A stretch of DNA of 64,000 bases from CAWEFA01 sp963851385 (GCA_963851385.1 CAWKPE010000019.1:31403-95402); one strand, 5' to 3'; counted from the first letter of the stretch, positions 11,555 through 22,417 are shown. Translations and numbers: made by a program. The notes: a model not told the origin generated them from the letters alone.

Positions 11555-12239
11555 ATGAAACATATTATTTTCATCCTTTTACTAAATGCTTTTTTCATAT
11601 CAGCTCAAGCACAAGAAAAGAACTGTCACTGTAATTATTATAAAGTTAGCGAGGAAGTTCTTGAAGATAAAATAACAGGAATTGCACTTTCAGATGTATA
11701 ATATTAAATTACCTGAAGGAGAAATTTATAATCAATGGAGTCATAGGAGATATTATATTGAGTAATGGTGAAAAAATTACCAACAGGGTAATGAGATACG
11801 ATGGAATTTCCGACCAGTTAATTGTAAGTTCTTTAGATAAAGGCGTTAAACTTGCTGTTGAAAAAAGTACAATTAAAGGTTTTGATATTCAAATGTATAA
11901 TTCAGATAAAATTTTTCATTATAAAAAATTAAATATTAAAGACATTTTTTCAGGCGAATTATGAAGATGGTTATGCGCAATTATTGGTATCGGGCAAAAC
12001 GTCTCTTATATGCTTCACGGAAGCTTCAGTATATTGGAAGCACAAATGATTTACAAACTTATTACAGTTACATTATAGTTAAAGAGGATGGGACTATGTT
12101 CCATTTTTTGAACTATTCCCGAAGATACATTGCAAAACTTTTTCCAGAGAAAAAAGAAATATTTAAACCACAACTTCGCAAGCATCACAATCGTGTGCGT
12201 AACGAAGATCAACTGATACAAGCTATTGAATTAATATAA
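11555..12239 (+). pseudogene. Small secreted protein, frameshifted
   Basis: ATG 11555 encodes a signal peptide ending A-Q-A-Q-E, then Cys-rich C-H-C-N-Y. The frame breaks near 11699. The next frame carries L-S-N-G-E-K-I-T-N-R-V-M-R-Y-D-G and breaks again near 11950-12000, after which the final frame runs to 12239 (Y-Y-S-Y-I-I-V-K-E-D-G-T-M-F, then basic R-K-H-H-N-R-V-R-N-E-D-Q). This matches a common Bacteroidota secreted-protein layout whose C-terminus ends in a short helical region with charged repeats; function unknown. It is the last gene of the broken cluster. Confidence 0.6.
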
Positions 12240-12348
12240 TTCGCTTTAACAAATTAATTCGCAAATTATAATTTCTCTCATGCCATTTCTTTCTTTGGTA
12301 TAATTCATGCAGCATATATATTTTTATTATAAATAGCGATTTTAAATA

Positions 12349-14577
12349 ATGGATTATAAACTTCTCCAGGAAAAATATAACCAATGCTGCCAACTTGTCA
12401 CTGGTCAGAGATTGCAGGAAGCTTTTCCAGTGCTCGAGGAACTTGTAAAGGAAAGCCACAGCGGGGATTTGAATGTACAACTGGAGCATTACCGGGAAAC
12501 ATTCAATAATATCCTCAGGTACTCTTTTGGGGAAATTGAAGATCCTGAAAAGAAAACTGTATACCTGCATCTTCTTCGTTCTGTATTGGAACTGGCCGAC
12601 AAAGTGAGGGAATCTATAATAACCTCTAAACTTCTCCTCAGTTATTGTACTACAAAAAATGATGCCTGGGAAAAACTTACAATTTTGCCTGAAGAGGTAA
12701 ATTTTTTCCTGGAAAGTCTAGGAAATTCCCTGACTACGAAATCAAAAGATGAATTTGTCGATGAAGAAATTCATTTAAAGGATCAACAGAAAAAAGTTAT
12801 ACGTTTGTTTAAACTATTATGGCTGACCGATAAGTACCAAGATGCAGAAAAAAATATTGCTTCACAATCCATTCAGTCAGAATACATACCCTGGTGGATC
12901 CAATGCCTTGTGATTTCAGCAATAACATTAAGCCTTCAAAGATATTTTGATGAAACTAAGTTTGTAATATTGTCGGAGGCTTATAAAAAAAATAAAAAAC
13001 AAATATGGCAACGGGCGCTTGCAGGAATAATCATTTCCCTTTACCAATATAAACAGCGATTGTACTTGTATCCAAAAATAAAAGAATTGTTTGAAGATCT
13101 GCAAAAGAATTCCAATATTGAAAAACAAACGGAAGCTATAATCATTCAGTTTATCAAAGCAAAAGATACGGAAAAAATTGCGCAGAAATTTCATGATGAG
13201 ATACTTCCAGAGATGTCGCGCATCCAAAGCAGGATTCATGACAAGTTGGATATAAAAAACATGTTGCAGGATCCGTTTTCGGATGAAAAAAACCCTGACT
13301 GGGAGCATGTGTTCCAGGACACACCGGAGTTACTAAATAAGCTGGAGGAATTCTCAATGTTGCAGGTGGAAGGTTCTGATGTATTTATGAGCACTTTTTC
13401 AATGTTAAAGCAATTTGATTTTTTTAACCCGATAAGTAATTGGTTTATTCCTTTTTATAAAGAAAACCCGGAGATGCATGAAGCACTAAAAGACGATAAT
13501 GAGTCTTTTGATGCCAATGGCTTTGTTGAAGGATTGGAAAAGTCATCAATTTTATGTAATTCGGATAAATATTCATTTTGTCTGAACATAAAACTGGTAC
13601 CACCGGCTAACCGCAATTCAATGATTGAATTGTTCAATATGGAATTAAAAGCCATGCAAGAGGTTAATGAAGATGATAAATTATTGAACAAACCGGCATA
13701 TGAAAGAATAATCTTTACCCAATATATCCAGGACCTTTACCGGTTTAATAAACTGTACAAGTATAAAAATGAGTTTTATGATATTTTCTCAACCAGGGCG
13801 GATTTTCATAATACACTTTTTTTCAGATGGCTTATTAAAGATGAATCTGTTGTCAGAAACATAGGAGAATTCTTTTTTGAAAAAAAACATTACAAGGATG
13901 CTATTGAAGTATTTTTGCAAACCGATAAGACCAAAGGCAACTCCGAATTATGGCAAAAGATTGCATATAGCTACCAGCAGCTAGGAAATTATCAAAAAGC
14001 ATTGGAATATTATCTGCAGGCTGATTTGGAAGATACCGGGAAAGCATGGAATATTAAAAAGATTGCACTTTGTTACCGGCGGTTAGGTAATTTTTCAAAG
14101 GCATTGGAATATTACCTTGACTCAGAAAAATTAGAACAGGAAAACTTGTATGTCCAGGCTAATCTTGCACATACATACCTGGATATGAAGGACTATGAAA
14201 ATGCTTTAAAAGTTTATTTTAAAGTTGAGTACCTTGCTCCTGATAATATAAAAATTCAACGACCAATTGCCTGGTGTTCCTTTATGCTGGAAAAGCTTGA
14301 TACAGCTAAAAAATATTTTGAAAAAATCTTAAATACAGAAGGCAATCGGCACGATTTGCTCAACCTGGGACATATAGAATGGTGCCTCGGCAACAAACAA
14401 AAAGCTATAGAAAGATACAGGCAATCTATACAAAAATCTGAATCTGACTTTAACTGGTTTGCCCAGGAATTTATGGCCGATAGTGAAATTCTCATTCGTT
14501 ATGGTATTGATCCTGTTAATATTCCTCTTATGCGGGATTATTTAAAATTTTGCTGGAGAAATAAAATTAGTATTTGA
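12349..14577 (+). CDS. Tetratricopeptide-repeat protein
   Basis: An intact 742-residue cytosolic protein without a signal peptide. The N-terminal two thirds are helical and of unknown family. The C-terminal third (about residues 505-690) contains consecutive TPR units with the usual pattern, for example Y-Q-Q-L-G-N-Y-Q-K-A-L-E-Y-Y and Y-R-R-L-G-N-F-S-K-A-L-E-Y-Y. TPRs mediate protein-protein contacts, so a scaffold role is likely, but no partner is visible. It lies between the broken envelope cluster and the convergent MocR gene. The start is ATG 12349. That it is open over 2.2 kb contrasts with its frameshifted neighbours. Confidence 0.85.
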   Translation: MDYKLLQEKYNQCCQLVTGQRLQEAFPVLEELVKESHSGDLNVQLEHYRETFNNILRYSFGEIEDPEKKTVYLHLLRSVLELADKVRESIITSKLLLSYCTTKNDAWEKLTILPEEVNFFLESLGNSLTTKSKDEFVDEEIHLKDQQKKVIRLFKLLWLTDKYQDAEKNIASQSIQSEYIPWWIQCLVISAITLSLQRYFDETKFVILSEAYKKNKKQIWQRALAGIIISLYQYKQRLYLYPKIKELFEDLQKNSNIEKQTEAIIIQFIKAKDTEKIAQKFHDEILPEMSRIQSRIHDKLDIKNMLQDPFSDEKNPDWEHVFQDTPELLNKLEEFSMLQVEGSDVFMSTFSMLKQFDFFNPISNWFIPFYKENPEMHEALKDDNESFDANGFVEGLEKSSILCNSDKYSFCLNIKLVPPANRNSMIELFNMELKAMQEVNEDDKLLNKPAYERIIFTQYIQDLYRFNKLYKYKNEFYDIFSTRADFHNTLFFRWLIKDESVVRNIGEFFFEKKHYKDAIEVFLQTDKTKGNSELWQKIAYSYQQLGNYQKALEYYLQADLEDTGKAWNIKKIALCYRRLGNFSKALEYYLDSEKLEQENLYVQANLAHTYLDMKDYENALKVYFKVEYLAPDNIKIQRPIAWCSFMLEKLDTAKKYFEKILNTEGNRHDLLNLGHIEWCLGNKQKAIERYRQSIQKSESDFNWFAQEFMADSEILIRYGIDPVNIPLMRDYLKFCWRNKISI

Positions 14578-14623
14578 ACAAGATGACACTTACCTCCGTA
14601 ACTTTATTCCGTTTAATTAATAT

Positions 14624-16063
14624 TTATGACATTTCATTAGCAATTTCACCTAATTTTTTTAAAGCCTCCTCAGTTTTTTCATTCCAGGGCATCCCATAAC
14701 TGATTCGCATACAATTATGAAATTGGTTTTTCAAAGTAAACATTCGACCGGGAGCAATGCTAATATTATATTTCATGGCTTTTTTGTAAAGCTGGTAAGT
14801 ATCAAAATTAATATTGAATTCAACCCACAAAAACAATCCTCCCTGTACACGGCTGATGCGTGTACCCTTTGGAAAAAACTCACTTATGGTTCTGACATAT
14901 TGTAAACTGTTTGACTGAAGAGTATTTCTCAATTTTCGAAGATGATGCTCATAGCGGCCATTTTCAAGAAACAAAGCAATGGCTTCCTGTTGCAGTGTAG
15001 CTGAAGATACTTCGCGGTAAAGTTTCAACCGTTTTATTTTTTCAAGGAATTTTCCAGGAACAACCCATCCCACGCGATAACCCGGAGCAAGTGTCTTTGA
15101 AAACGAACTGCAGTAAAGTACTATACCTGAATCATCAAATGTTTTGCAACTCTTTGGACGTTTTTTTGTGAAATAAATATCTCCATAAATATCATCTTCT
15201 ATTAACGGGATATTTTGGTTTTGAAGAAGCGCTACAATATCTTTTTTCTGCTCATCAGGGATACAACATCCCAAAGGATTACTGAAATTACTCATAAGTA
15301 TTACAGTTGCAAGTTTTCTATTGTTTGCAGTCTTGCGTAGAACATTAATATCAATTCCTGTATTAGGATCGGTAGGCAATTCGATAACCTTCAAACCCAT
15401 ACTTTCTGCAAGCTGCAAAATTGAAAAAAAACATGGGCTTTCAACAGCAATACTATCGCCACGTTCTGTAACAGCAGCCAATGAAAGTGCCAATGCATCC
15501 ATGCAACCAGTTGTCGTGACAATTTCTTCAGGACTTATTTGACCACCCCAAATCATTGTCCATTTTGCTATTTGTCTTCGCAATCGAAGATTCCCCTGCA
15601 CATTCTCAAAGCCTGTTCCTCCGGCAGGAAGTTTTCTTACAGCCTCAACAATAGATTTATTAAGTTTTGAAACTGGAATAAGTTCAGGCGATGGCAGTCC
15701 CATTGAGAATAATATCCTTTCCCTGTCAGAGATATTATAATATACTTCATCTATGATTTCTTCAGCAGTACTGCCTTCTGAATGGCACTCAGGCTGGCTT
15801 TTTAAAGGTTCTGCAGGAAAACGTGCCGGTGAGAATCGCACATAATAGCCAGATTGAGGCTTTGCTTCAATTAAACCTTTTGATTCAAGATTATAGTATG
15901 TCTGTAAAACAGTACTTGCACTTACTCCATGTTCTTTTTGCATAACGCGTACAGAAGGCAACTTATCACCAATTTTCAATACTTCCTTATTAATCTGACT
16001 TTCTATTAAATCTGACAATTTCAAATATAGATGCTGATGGTCGGTTTTACTTTTAGATAACAT
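14624..16063 (-). CDS. MocR-type transcriptional regulator (GntR wHTH + aminotransferase class I)
   Basis: A 479-residue fusion. Residues about 10-75 form a GntR winged helix (L-P-S-V-R-x-M-Q-x-x-H-G-V-S-x-S-T-V, then G-L-I-E-A-K-P-Q-S-G-Y-Y-V). Residues about 110-475 form a class I aminotransferase-like fold with the PLP-binding lysine in S-S-F-S-K-T-L-A-P-G-Y-R-V-G-W and the upstream E-D-D-I-Y-G-D. MocR proteins use PLP-amino acid adducts as effectors. It is divergent from ilvE (start 16247), so control of that aminotransferase gene is an attractive inference. The start ATG 16063 fits the domain boundary. Confidence 0.88.
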   Translation of the reverse strand: MLSKSKTDHQHLYLKLSDLIESQINKEVLKIGDKLPSVRVMQKEHGVSASTVLQTYYNLESKGLIEAKPQSGYYVRFSPARFPAEPLKSQPECHSEGSTAEEIIDEVYYNISDRERILFSMGLPSPELIPVSKLNKSIVEAVRKLPAGGTGFENVQGNLRLRRQIAKWTMIWGGQISPEEIVTTTGCMDALALSLAAVTERGDSIAVESPCFFSILQLAESMGLKVIELPTDPNTGIDINVLRKTANNRKLATVILMSNFSNPLGCCIPDEQKKDIVALLQNQNIPLIEDDIYGDIYFTKKRPKSCKTFDDSGIVLYCSSFSKTLAPGYRVGWVVPGKFLEKIKRLKLYREVSSATLQQEAIALFLENGRYEHHLRKLRNTLQSNSLQYVRTISEFFPKGTRISRVQGGLFLWVEFNINFDTYQLYKKAMKYNISIAPGRMFTLKNQFHNCMRISYGMPWNEKTEEALKKLGEIANEMS

Positions 16064-16246
16064 ACCTATTAGTTTTTGCGATAAAAAACTTTGAACCTGA
16101 ACGCTAAAGCCAGTTATTGAACTTTGAATTTTAAATCTTGAACTTTATAATCAACAACTGTTATGGTCAAAATTACAAAATCTGAATCTGTTTTGGTAGT
16201 TTAAAATAACAGAAATTTGAATTGCAAAACAATAGAAAAAATTCTT

Positions 16247-17311
16247 ATGGAAACAACAATGCAAATTACCGTCAGAAAGGCCAAAGAAAGCCGTACCAAT
16301 GAAGTTGATTTTAATAATCTGGGGTTTGGTAAAGATGTGACAGACCACATGTTTGTTGCTGACTTTAAAAATGGTTCATGGAATGATGCCCGAATTATAC
16401 CATTCGGGAATCTGTCAATGGCGCCTACTGCATTGGCTTTCCATTATGGGCAAACTGTTTTTGAAGGAATGAAAGCATTTCGTATGGCAGATGGAAAAAT
16501 TTCAATTTTCAGAATTGACAAACATTATAAGCGTTTTAATATCTCTTTGGAACGTATGTCCATGCCAACCGTTCCTTATGAATTATTTGCCGAAAGCATC
16601 AGATTATTAGTTGCGACAGATGAAGCATGGGTGAAAAATATTAATGGGACATCGCTATATATAAGGCCATTTGAAATAGCTACTGAAGAACGATTTGGCG
16701 TTCATATATCAGATGAATATAAATTTATTGTTTTTACCGGACCTGTGGGCGAATACTATTCAAAACCATTAAAAGTAAAAATTGAAGATAAATTTATCCG
16801 CGCAGCTAAAGGCGGAACCGGCTTTACAAAATGCGGAGGTAATTATGGAGCATCTTTCTATCCAGCAAAACAAGCGAGTCTTCAAGGATTTGACCAGGTA
16901 ATATGGACCGATGGCACAGAAGAATTAAATATTGAAGAATCTGGAACTATGAATATAATTTTTGTAATTAATGGAATACTAACTACACCTCCTTTATCAG
17001 ATACAATTTTGGACGGTGTTACAAGAGATTCTATTTTAAAATTGGCAACTTTTATGGGATTTAAAACTTCCGAAAGAAAAATCAGTACTCCCGAATTACA
17101 AAATAAATTTATTGAAGGTAGAATACAGGAAGCATTTGGATGCGGTACTGCTGCAGTTGCCACACCAATTTCATGTATCAATATTAAGGGTATGGATTTT
17201 TATCTGCCGGAATACAATTCAGATAGTTTTGTTCAAAAAGTATCTAAACTCCTTAATGAAATTCGATTGGGGATAAAACCTGATATCTATAATTGGAACA
17301 CGTTAATATAA
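16247..17311 (+). CDS. ilvE: Branched-chain amino acid aminotransferase
   Basis: A 354-residue fold-type IV PLP enzyme that interconverts leucine, isoleucine or valine and their 2-keto acids. Visible family features are Y-G-Q-T-V-F-E-G-M-K-A-F-R near the N-terminus, I-R-P-F in the middle, the PLP lysine region G-G-T-G-F-T-K-C-G-G-N-Y-G, and E-E-S-G-T-M-N-I-I-F with D-G-V-T-R-D-S-I. Length and motifs match the eukaryotic-like BCAT branch common in Bacteroidota. I chose ATG 16247 (M-E-T-T-M); a TTG at 16217 would add ten residues of poor quality. A hairpin follows at 17319. It is divergent from a MocR regulator. Confidence 0.92.
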   Translation: METTMQITVRKAKESRTNEVDFNNLGFGKDVTDHMFVADFKNGSWNDARIIPFGNLSMAPTALAFHYGQTVFEGMKAFRMADGKISIFRIDKHYKRFNISLERMSMPTVPYELFAESIRLLVATDEAWVKNINGTSLYIRPFEIATEERFGVHISDEYKFIVFTGPVGEYYSKPLKVKIEDKFIRAAKGGTGFTKCGGNYGASFYPAKQASLQGFDQVIWTDGTEELNIEESGTMNIIFVINGILTTPPLSDTILDGVTRDSILKLATFMGFKTSERKISTPELQNKFIEGRIQEAFGCGTAAVATPISCINIKGMDFYLPEYNSDSFVQKVSKLLNEIRLGIKPDIYNWNTLI

Positions 17312-17318
17312 TTCGTAA

Positions 17319-17364
17319 AAGAGTTTTTGATATTCATTCCAGTTAGAAAAAATCAAAAACTCTT
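17319..17364 (+). terminator. Hairpin after ilvE, probable terminator
   Basis: Perfect 13-bp inverted repeat: AAGAGTTTTTGAT at 17319-17331 and its complement at 17352-17364, with a 20-base loop, starting 8 bases after the ilvE stop. No strong T-tract follows on the plus strand. Confidence 0.55.
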
Positions 17365-17467
17365 AATAAAAGCAAACAATTAACAAATATTTAAGTTAAA
17401 AAAGCTTTTGAAATTGATAGAATACTCGTTACTTTGATAGAATCAATTCAACTAAATAAAATAGACT

Positions 17468-19763
17468 ATGAATAATATGAATGAATATCCGGGGAGTTTG
17501 GAAAGATTAAGAAAAAAATTATCGTCTATTAAGCTTTCTGCAAAAGTTATTTTCATAATTATAGGAATAGCATCAACGATTTGGTTCCTATTTAGAGTTA
17601 TTCCAAAACCACAAAGAGCTACTTATCCATGCATGAGGGCTGCAGCTCCCATAATGTCAGGGTTTATTATTTACTTGTTTTCTTTGGGAGGTTCAGTAAT
17701 CTTATTTCGGAAAGCTTTTGCTAATCTGAAAAAAGCTAAATATTGGTCAGCCATTATTGCATTTATAATTTGTTTTTTGCTAATACTGGTTTTCAACCTA
17801 AGTAATGTGAAAAATATTTATTCAAATGTTTTAGGAATTACCTGGACAAAAGGAGTATTGCCTGATGCACCTAATACTCCTATGGGTACACCATGGGGCA
17901 TTAATCCAGGTCGTGTAGCCTGGGCTTGGAGTCCTAGCGCAACAAATGAGAACTGTCCCAATACAATTGATAATGCTTATTTTATGGCTGCCAACAATAA
18001 CCAAGATACAATTAACAAACTTGCCAATAAAGCTATTATGATTATTGCCGGAAAAAATACTGTTGCAGCATCATGGGACACAATTTTTAAAAGTTTCAAT
18101 AAAAGAAAAACTGGCACTGCGACAGGTTATTCTTCAGGACAGAAAATTTTTATAAAAGTCAATAATGGCCAGGCAGGATGGGCTATTGATGATAGCTTAG
18201 CTGAAACAGGACAATATTCCCCAGGAACAGGGATCAGTAATTGTGCAATGTCAAATACATCTCCTCAAGCAGTGTTGGCATTTCTTGTACAGCTTATTGA
18301 CAGTTGTGGAATTGCCCAGGGAAATATTATGATAGGTGAACCAATGACACATGTGTACAAAAGTATGTATGATATCGTACATCCGAAATATCCATCTGTT
18401 AAATTAATGGATAAAGAAAATCATACAAATCTTGGAAGAACTACTTCAACTGGTTGGATTAGTAATGTGATTATCTACTCAGATAGTGCTCATGTCATGA
18501 CTGGTGCTGGTAAGGATGATATGATGAAGGAAATGTACAATGCGGATTATGTCATCAATATTGCAGCATTAAAAGCACATGCACGAAGTGGTGTAACATT
18601 ATGTGCTAAGAATAATTTTGGATCAAGTACTCATGGAGGTTCATACAGTGCAAGTGTTTTACATTCAGGTTCAATAAATCCAAACGCAGATAATGACGAT
18701 CTTACCAATGCCCGAGGCAGTTATCACATGTACCGTGTATTGACTGACCTTATGGGACACAAAAAAATTGGAAGAAATACAGTATTATTTGTAGTTGATG
18801 GATTATGGGGTGGTATAGAAGCTACAGATATGCCAGTAAAATGGCAGATGGCTCCTTTTAATAATGATTTTCCCAGCTCGCTCTTTGTTTCTCAGGACGA
18901 AATTGCCGTTGAATCAGTTTGTCTTGACTTTCTCAGAGCAGAAGCTGATATAAATACTTACTTTAATAATCGCCCGTTCTTCCCTGCAGTTGATGATTAT
19001 CTGCACCAAGGTGCTACTAAAGCTAATTGGCCCGACAGTATTATTAATTTAAGTAATATATGGTATCCATTTGCCGGATACGATCCTGAAGGAGATGGAA
19101 CTTTTATGCCTTCTCTTGGTGTCCATGAACATTGGAACAATTCTACAGATAAACAATACAGCCGTAACCTGTTTATTAATGGAACTGGTATTGAACTTAA
19201 AACTTATCCTTCAAATCTTGTTACTTATGGTTCTGCAACAGCCTTAAACTTGACTGTCAACGTGACCGATGGAACCTCTCCATTAGCAGATGCTATAGTT
19301 ATTATAAAAGGTTCTAATTATTTAACTGATGCTAATGGGCAAGTTGTAATTGGAAATCTTCAGACAACTACAGGATTAAATTATACAATTCAAAAAAAAG
19401 GTTTTAACTCGTATACAGGACAAATAGATATTAATGCCGATACTGAAATAACTAAGTCACTTTCTGCAATAAAAGTTTCAGTAAAATCTATCGAAAATTT
19501 CTCCTTCACAGCTTTCAATTTCGATTTCTCCTAACCCTTCCTGGGACAAAACAACAATAACTTATACCATTAAATCGAACACGAATGTCTCTTTGTTTTT
19601 AGTTTCGATGGATGGGAAAATTGTTCAACATATCAAACAGGCTCAATTACCAAGCGGTAATTACTCTGAAAAAATAAATGTAGAAAACCTAAAAAGTGGA
19701 ACGTACATTTGTGTATTGAAAACAGCAGATGGTATAAAAACTACTAAACTTGAAGTACGATAA
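17468..19763 (+). CDS. DUF362 domain protein with type IX secretion C-terminal sorting domain (one frameshift)
   Basis: The main frame (17468-19534) gives three N-terminal hydrophobic segments (about residues 25-43, 60-80, 96-115), then a DUF362-like domain, including K-V-N-N-G-Q-A-G-W near residue 236 and A-D-Y-V-I-N-I-A-A-L-K-A-H near 360, and a C-terminal Ig-like/regulatory repeat (P-L-A-D-A-I-V-I-I-K-G). It stops at 19534, but the next frame immediately continues with S-P-N-P, T-I-T-Y-T-I and L-K-S-G-T-Y-I-C-V-L-K-T-A-D-G to TAA 19761-19763. That is a complete type A sorting domain of the type IX (Por) system. One indel near 19495 therefore separates the two. DUF362 proteins are otherwise of uncertain function. 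Confidence 0.8.
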
Positions 19764-19805
19764 TTCAATGATTAAAAGAATTGAAATAATTATTCAGATT
19801 TCCCC

Positions 19806-19834
19806 CAACGGGAGCATTTTATATGCTTCCGTTG
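19806..19834 (+). terminator. Intrinsic terminator-like hairpin
   Basis: CAACGGGAGCAT at 19806-19817 pairs with ATGCTTCCGTTG at 19823-19834 (one G-T pair), with a 5-base loop, 43 bases after the corrected stop of the DUF362 gene. A short T-poor, A-rich stretch follows. Confidence 0.55.
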
Positions 19835-19865
19835 ATTAAAAAAATAGTATCATAAAACTGTTATA

Positions 19866-21101
19866 ATGAAAAATTTTAGCCTTATTTTTTTTACAATATT
19901 TTTTATCAGTTTTGTTTCTTGTAAAAAAGAAGAAGCAAAAAGTGATCAAAAAGAATTATTATCATTTACACTAAAAGAGCAAATTGATAGCGCAATAATT
20001 GACAACACAGATCATACCGTAATGATTTCAGTCGCAACTAATGCAAATTTGAAAAAACTTTCTCCTAAAATTGTTATTTCAGAAAAAGCATCTATTAAAC
20101 CTGTATCGGGTGATAGTATCGATTTTTCTATTGGCCCGGTTATTTTTACCATAACCGCTGAAGATAATAGTACTCAAGCGTGGCAGGTTATTGTCAATCA
20201 ATTTTTCCCTAATATTAATCAAAAATCAATATTATGTATTGTTATAGATAATTCTGACATAATGTGGATTGGAACAGACAGTGGGTTATACAAAAGTTAT
20301 GAAAGTGGTTATCTTATTGAGAATATTTTAAGCCCATCAAAAATTTTATCTCTATTCTACGAACAAAGCTCAAACTCTTTATGGGTTGGAACTGATAACG
20401 GGCTTTCCAAAGTAATCATGAGCAGTTCTGGAATTTCGCTTAACGTTATTCCATCGATAAATTTAAGCAATCAATCCGTACAGACTGCTTATGTGGATTC
20501 CTCATCAAAAAGATGGTTTGGTACAGCCGATGGTTTGTCATTAAATAAAAATACAACATGGAAAAAGGCAAATTTCTATTATAATTTATATGACAATTTA
20601 GTTCCGCTGGATATTGAAAAAGCAAGTATCAACTCCATTGCCAGTTGGGATGGCGATTATTATTTTGCCACCAATCTTTATGGTTTGTACAGAACATATA
20701 ATTATAATGATTCTGTTGATGCTTTTACAGGTGCAACCCAATGGGGAAACCCATATAATGGCACTGCCATTACAGATACAATGTTTGTAGTATTCGTCGA
20801 TTCAAAAGGGAACCAATGGATGGGAGGCACAAATGGAGTTCAAGTCCATTCAGGACATGATTCGAAATCGAACATTATTTATTATGGTAACAAACTGCCA
20901 AATTTATATGTTCATGCCATTGCTGAAGCTCCTGATGGAAAAATTTGGGTCGGTACCGAAAATGGAATTGCTATTTTTAATGGTAGTACCTGGACAAATA
21001 ATACAACCATTTTACCAGATCCATTTGTTACAGCTATTGCATTTGACAAAGATGGAAGCGCCTGGATTGGAACAAAAAAAGGACTCGTAAATATTAATTA
21101 A
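19866..21101 (+). CDS. Lipoprotein with two-component-regulator-type beta-propeller
   Basis: A 411-residue protein with a lipoprotein signal peptide (I-S-F-V-S-C-K-K, Cys about 19). Residues about 30-115 form a DUF5018-like Ig domain with the recurrent Bacteroidota pattern T-I-T-A-E-D-N-S-T-Q-A-W-Q-V-I-V-N. The rest consists of propeller blades marked by W-I-G-T-D-S-G-L, W-V-G-T-D-N-G-L, W-F-G-T-A-D-G-L, W-V-G-T-E-N-G-I and W-I-G-T-K-K-G-L. Such blades occur in hybrid two-component systems as the periplasmic sensor, but here no kinase domain follows, so it is a free surface or periplasmic propeller lipoprotein. Ligand unknown. Confidence 0.82.
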   Translation: MKNFSLIFFTIFFISFVSCKKEEAKSDQKELLSFTLKEQIDSAIIDNTDHTVMISVATNANLKKLSPKIVISEKASIKPVSGDSIDFSIGPVIFTITAEDNSTQAWQVIVNQFFPNINQKSILCIVIDNSDIMWIGTDSGLYKSYESGYLIENILSPSKILSLFYEQSSNSLWVGTDNGLSKVIMSSSGISLNVIPSINLSNQSVQTAYVDSSSKRWFGTADGLSLNKNTTWKKANFYYNLYDNLVPLDIEKASINSIASWDGDYYFATNLYGLYRTYNYNDSVDAFTGATQWGNPYNGTAITDTMFVVFVDSKGNQWMGGTNGVQVHSGHDSKSNIIYYGNKLPNLYVHAIAEAPDGKIWVGTENGIAIFNGSTWTNNTTILPDPFVTAIAFDKDGSAWIGTKKGLVNIN

Positions 21102-21308
21102 CAAGACAACGGAGGAAACTTTCAGTTTTCAAGAAATTTAAGTTAGTGTTGTTTAATGGAGCTTTCCATAAACCCACTTAAAATTTATCTCATCAGAATT
21201 TAATATCATATCCAGTTATCAACTAAACGTTTAATGATTTGTTTTTGAATAAACTTATATTGAAAGGAAATGTGATATTTCTGTTCTTCAAAAATTAAAA
21301 AATGTTTT

Positions 21309-22337
21309 ATGAATGCAATGCTCATTAATGCAATAACAAGTCTTTCCAATAATCGTGAACCACTTCAAAAAGCTGATATTTCCATTCCAAGACCGGGTGA
21401 AAATGAAATATTAATCCGGGTAAGTATTTGTGGCGTGTGCCATACTGAAATTGATGAAATAGAAGGCAGAACACCACCACCAAAATTACCGGTAATTCCG
21501 GGTCACCAGGTTATCGGATTTGTACATGATTCTAACGGATATGATTTAATTGTCAAACCAGGAACTAGAGTTGGTGTAGCTTGGATATATTCCTCCTGTG
21601 GCAATTGCAGTTTTTGTAAATCAGGGAATGAGAATCTTTGTTCTTCTTTTTTAGCTACCGGCCGCGACAGAAATGGCGGTTATGCAGAATACATGGTTGC
21701 CCACAAAGATTTTGTTTATGAAATACCAAAGGAAATAAGCAATGAACAAGCAGCACCATTATTATGTGCCGGTGCAGTGGGATATCGTTCATTACGCCTA
21801 ACGGGAATAGAAAATGGTCAAATTTTAGGATTGACTGGATTTGGAGCATCAGGTCATCTTGTGTTAAAGCTTGCAAAATATCTATATCCAAAATCTAAAA
21901 TTTTCATATTCGCCCGCAATATTGAAGAGAGGAAATTTGCTATTGAACTTGGTGCCACATGGGCCGGCGATACTAGTGACACCCCTCCTGAAAAAATTGA
22001 TGCAATTATTGATACAACCCCAGTATGGAAACCTGTTTTAGATGAATTAAAAAATCTAAATCCAGGTGGACGCCTTGTTATTAATGCTATTCGTAAAGAA
22101 GATGTAGATAAAAAAAGCCTTGAATCAATTGATTATTCAACTCATTTATGGAATGAAAAAGAAATTAAAAGCGTTGCCAATGTTACAAGAAACGATGTAA
22201 AGGAATTTCTTCAACTGGCTGCAAAAATTCCAATTTTTCCCGAAATACAAACTTATCCGTTGTCAAAAGCAAATATTGCTTTGCTTGAAATAAAAGAAAG
22301 AAAAATTAAGGGCGCTAAAGTCTTAGTTATTAAATAA
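21309..22337 (+). CDS. Zinc-dependent alcohol dehydrogenase family protein
   Basis: A 342-residue medium-chain dehydrogenase/reductase. The catalytic zinc site is visible as C-G-V-C-H-T-E and P-G-H-Q. The latter has Gln where most members have Glu (G-H-E), a variant found in one ADH subfamily. The structural zinc loop is C-G-N-C-S-F-C-K-S-G-N-E-N-L-C, with all four cysteines present. The Rossmann part has L-T-G-F-G-A-S-G-H. It likely oxidises alcohols or reduces aldehydes with NAD(P). It is a single gene preceded by a 200-base non-coding gap. Confidence 0.88.
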   Translation: MNAMLINAITSLSNNREPLQKADISIPRPGENEILIRVSICGVCHTEIDEIEGRTPPPKLPVIPGHQVIGFVHDSNGYDLIVKPGTRVGVAWIYSSCGNCSFCKSGNENLCSSFLATGRDRNGGYAEYMVAHKDFVYEIPKEISNEQAAPLLCAGAVGYRSLRLTGIENGQILGLTGFGASGHLVLKLAKYLYPKSKIFIFARNIEERKFAIELGATWAGDTSDTPPEKIDAIIDTTPVWKPVLDELKNLNPGGRLVINAIRKEDVDKKSLESIDYSTHLWNEKEIKSVANVTRNDVKEFLQLAAKIPIFPEIQTYPLSKANIALLEIKERKIKGAKVLVIK

Positions 22338-22417
22338 CAGTATTATTTTGCAAATAATCCACTAATTAAAAGGGAAAGTATATATTATAAATACAAGGTA
22401 CAAAAAGTGCCTCCTTT

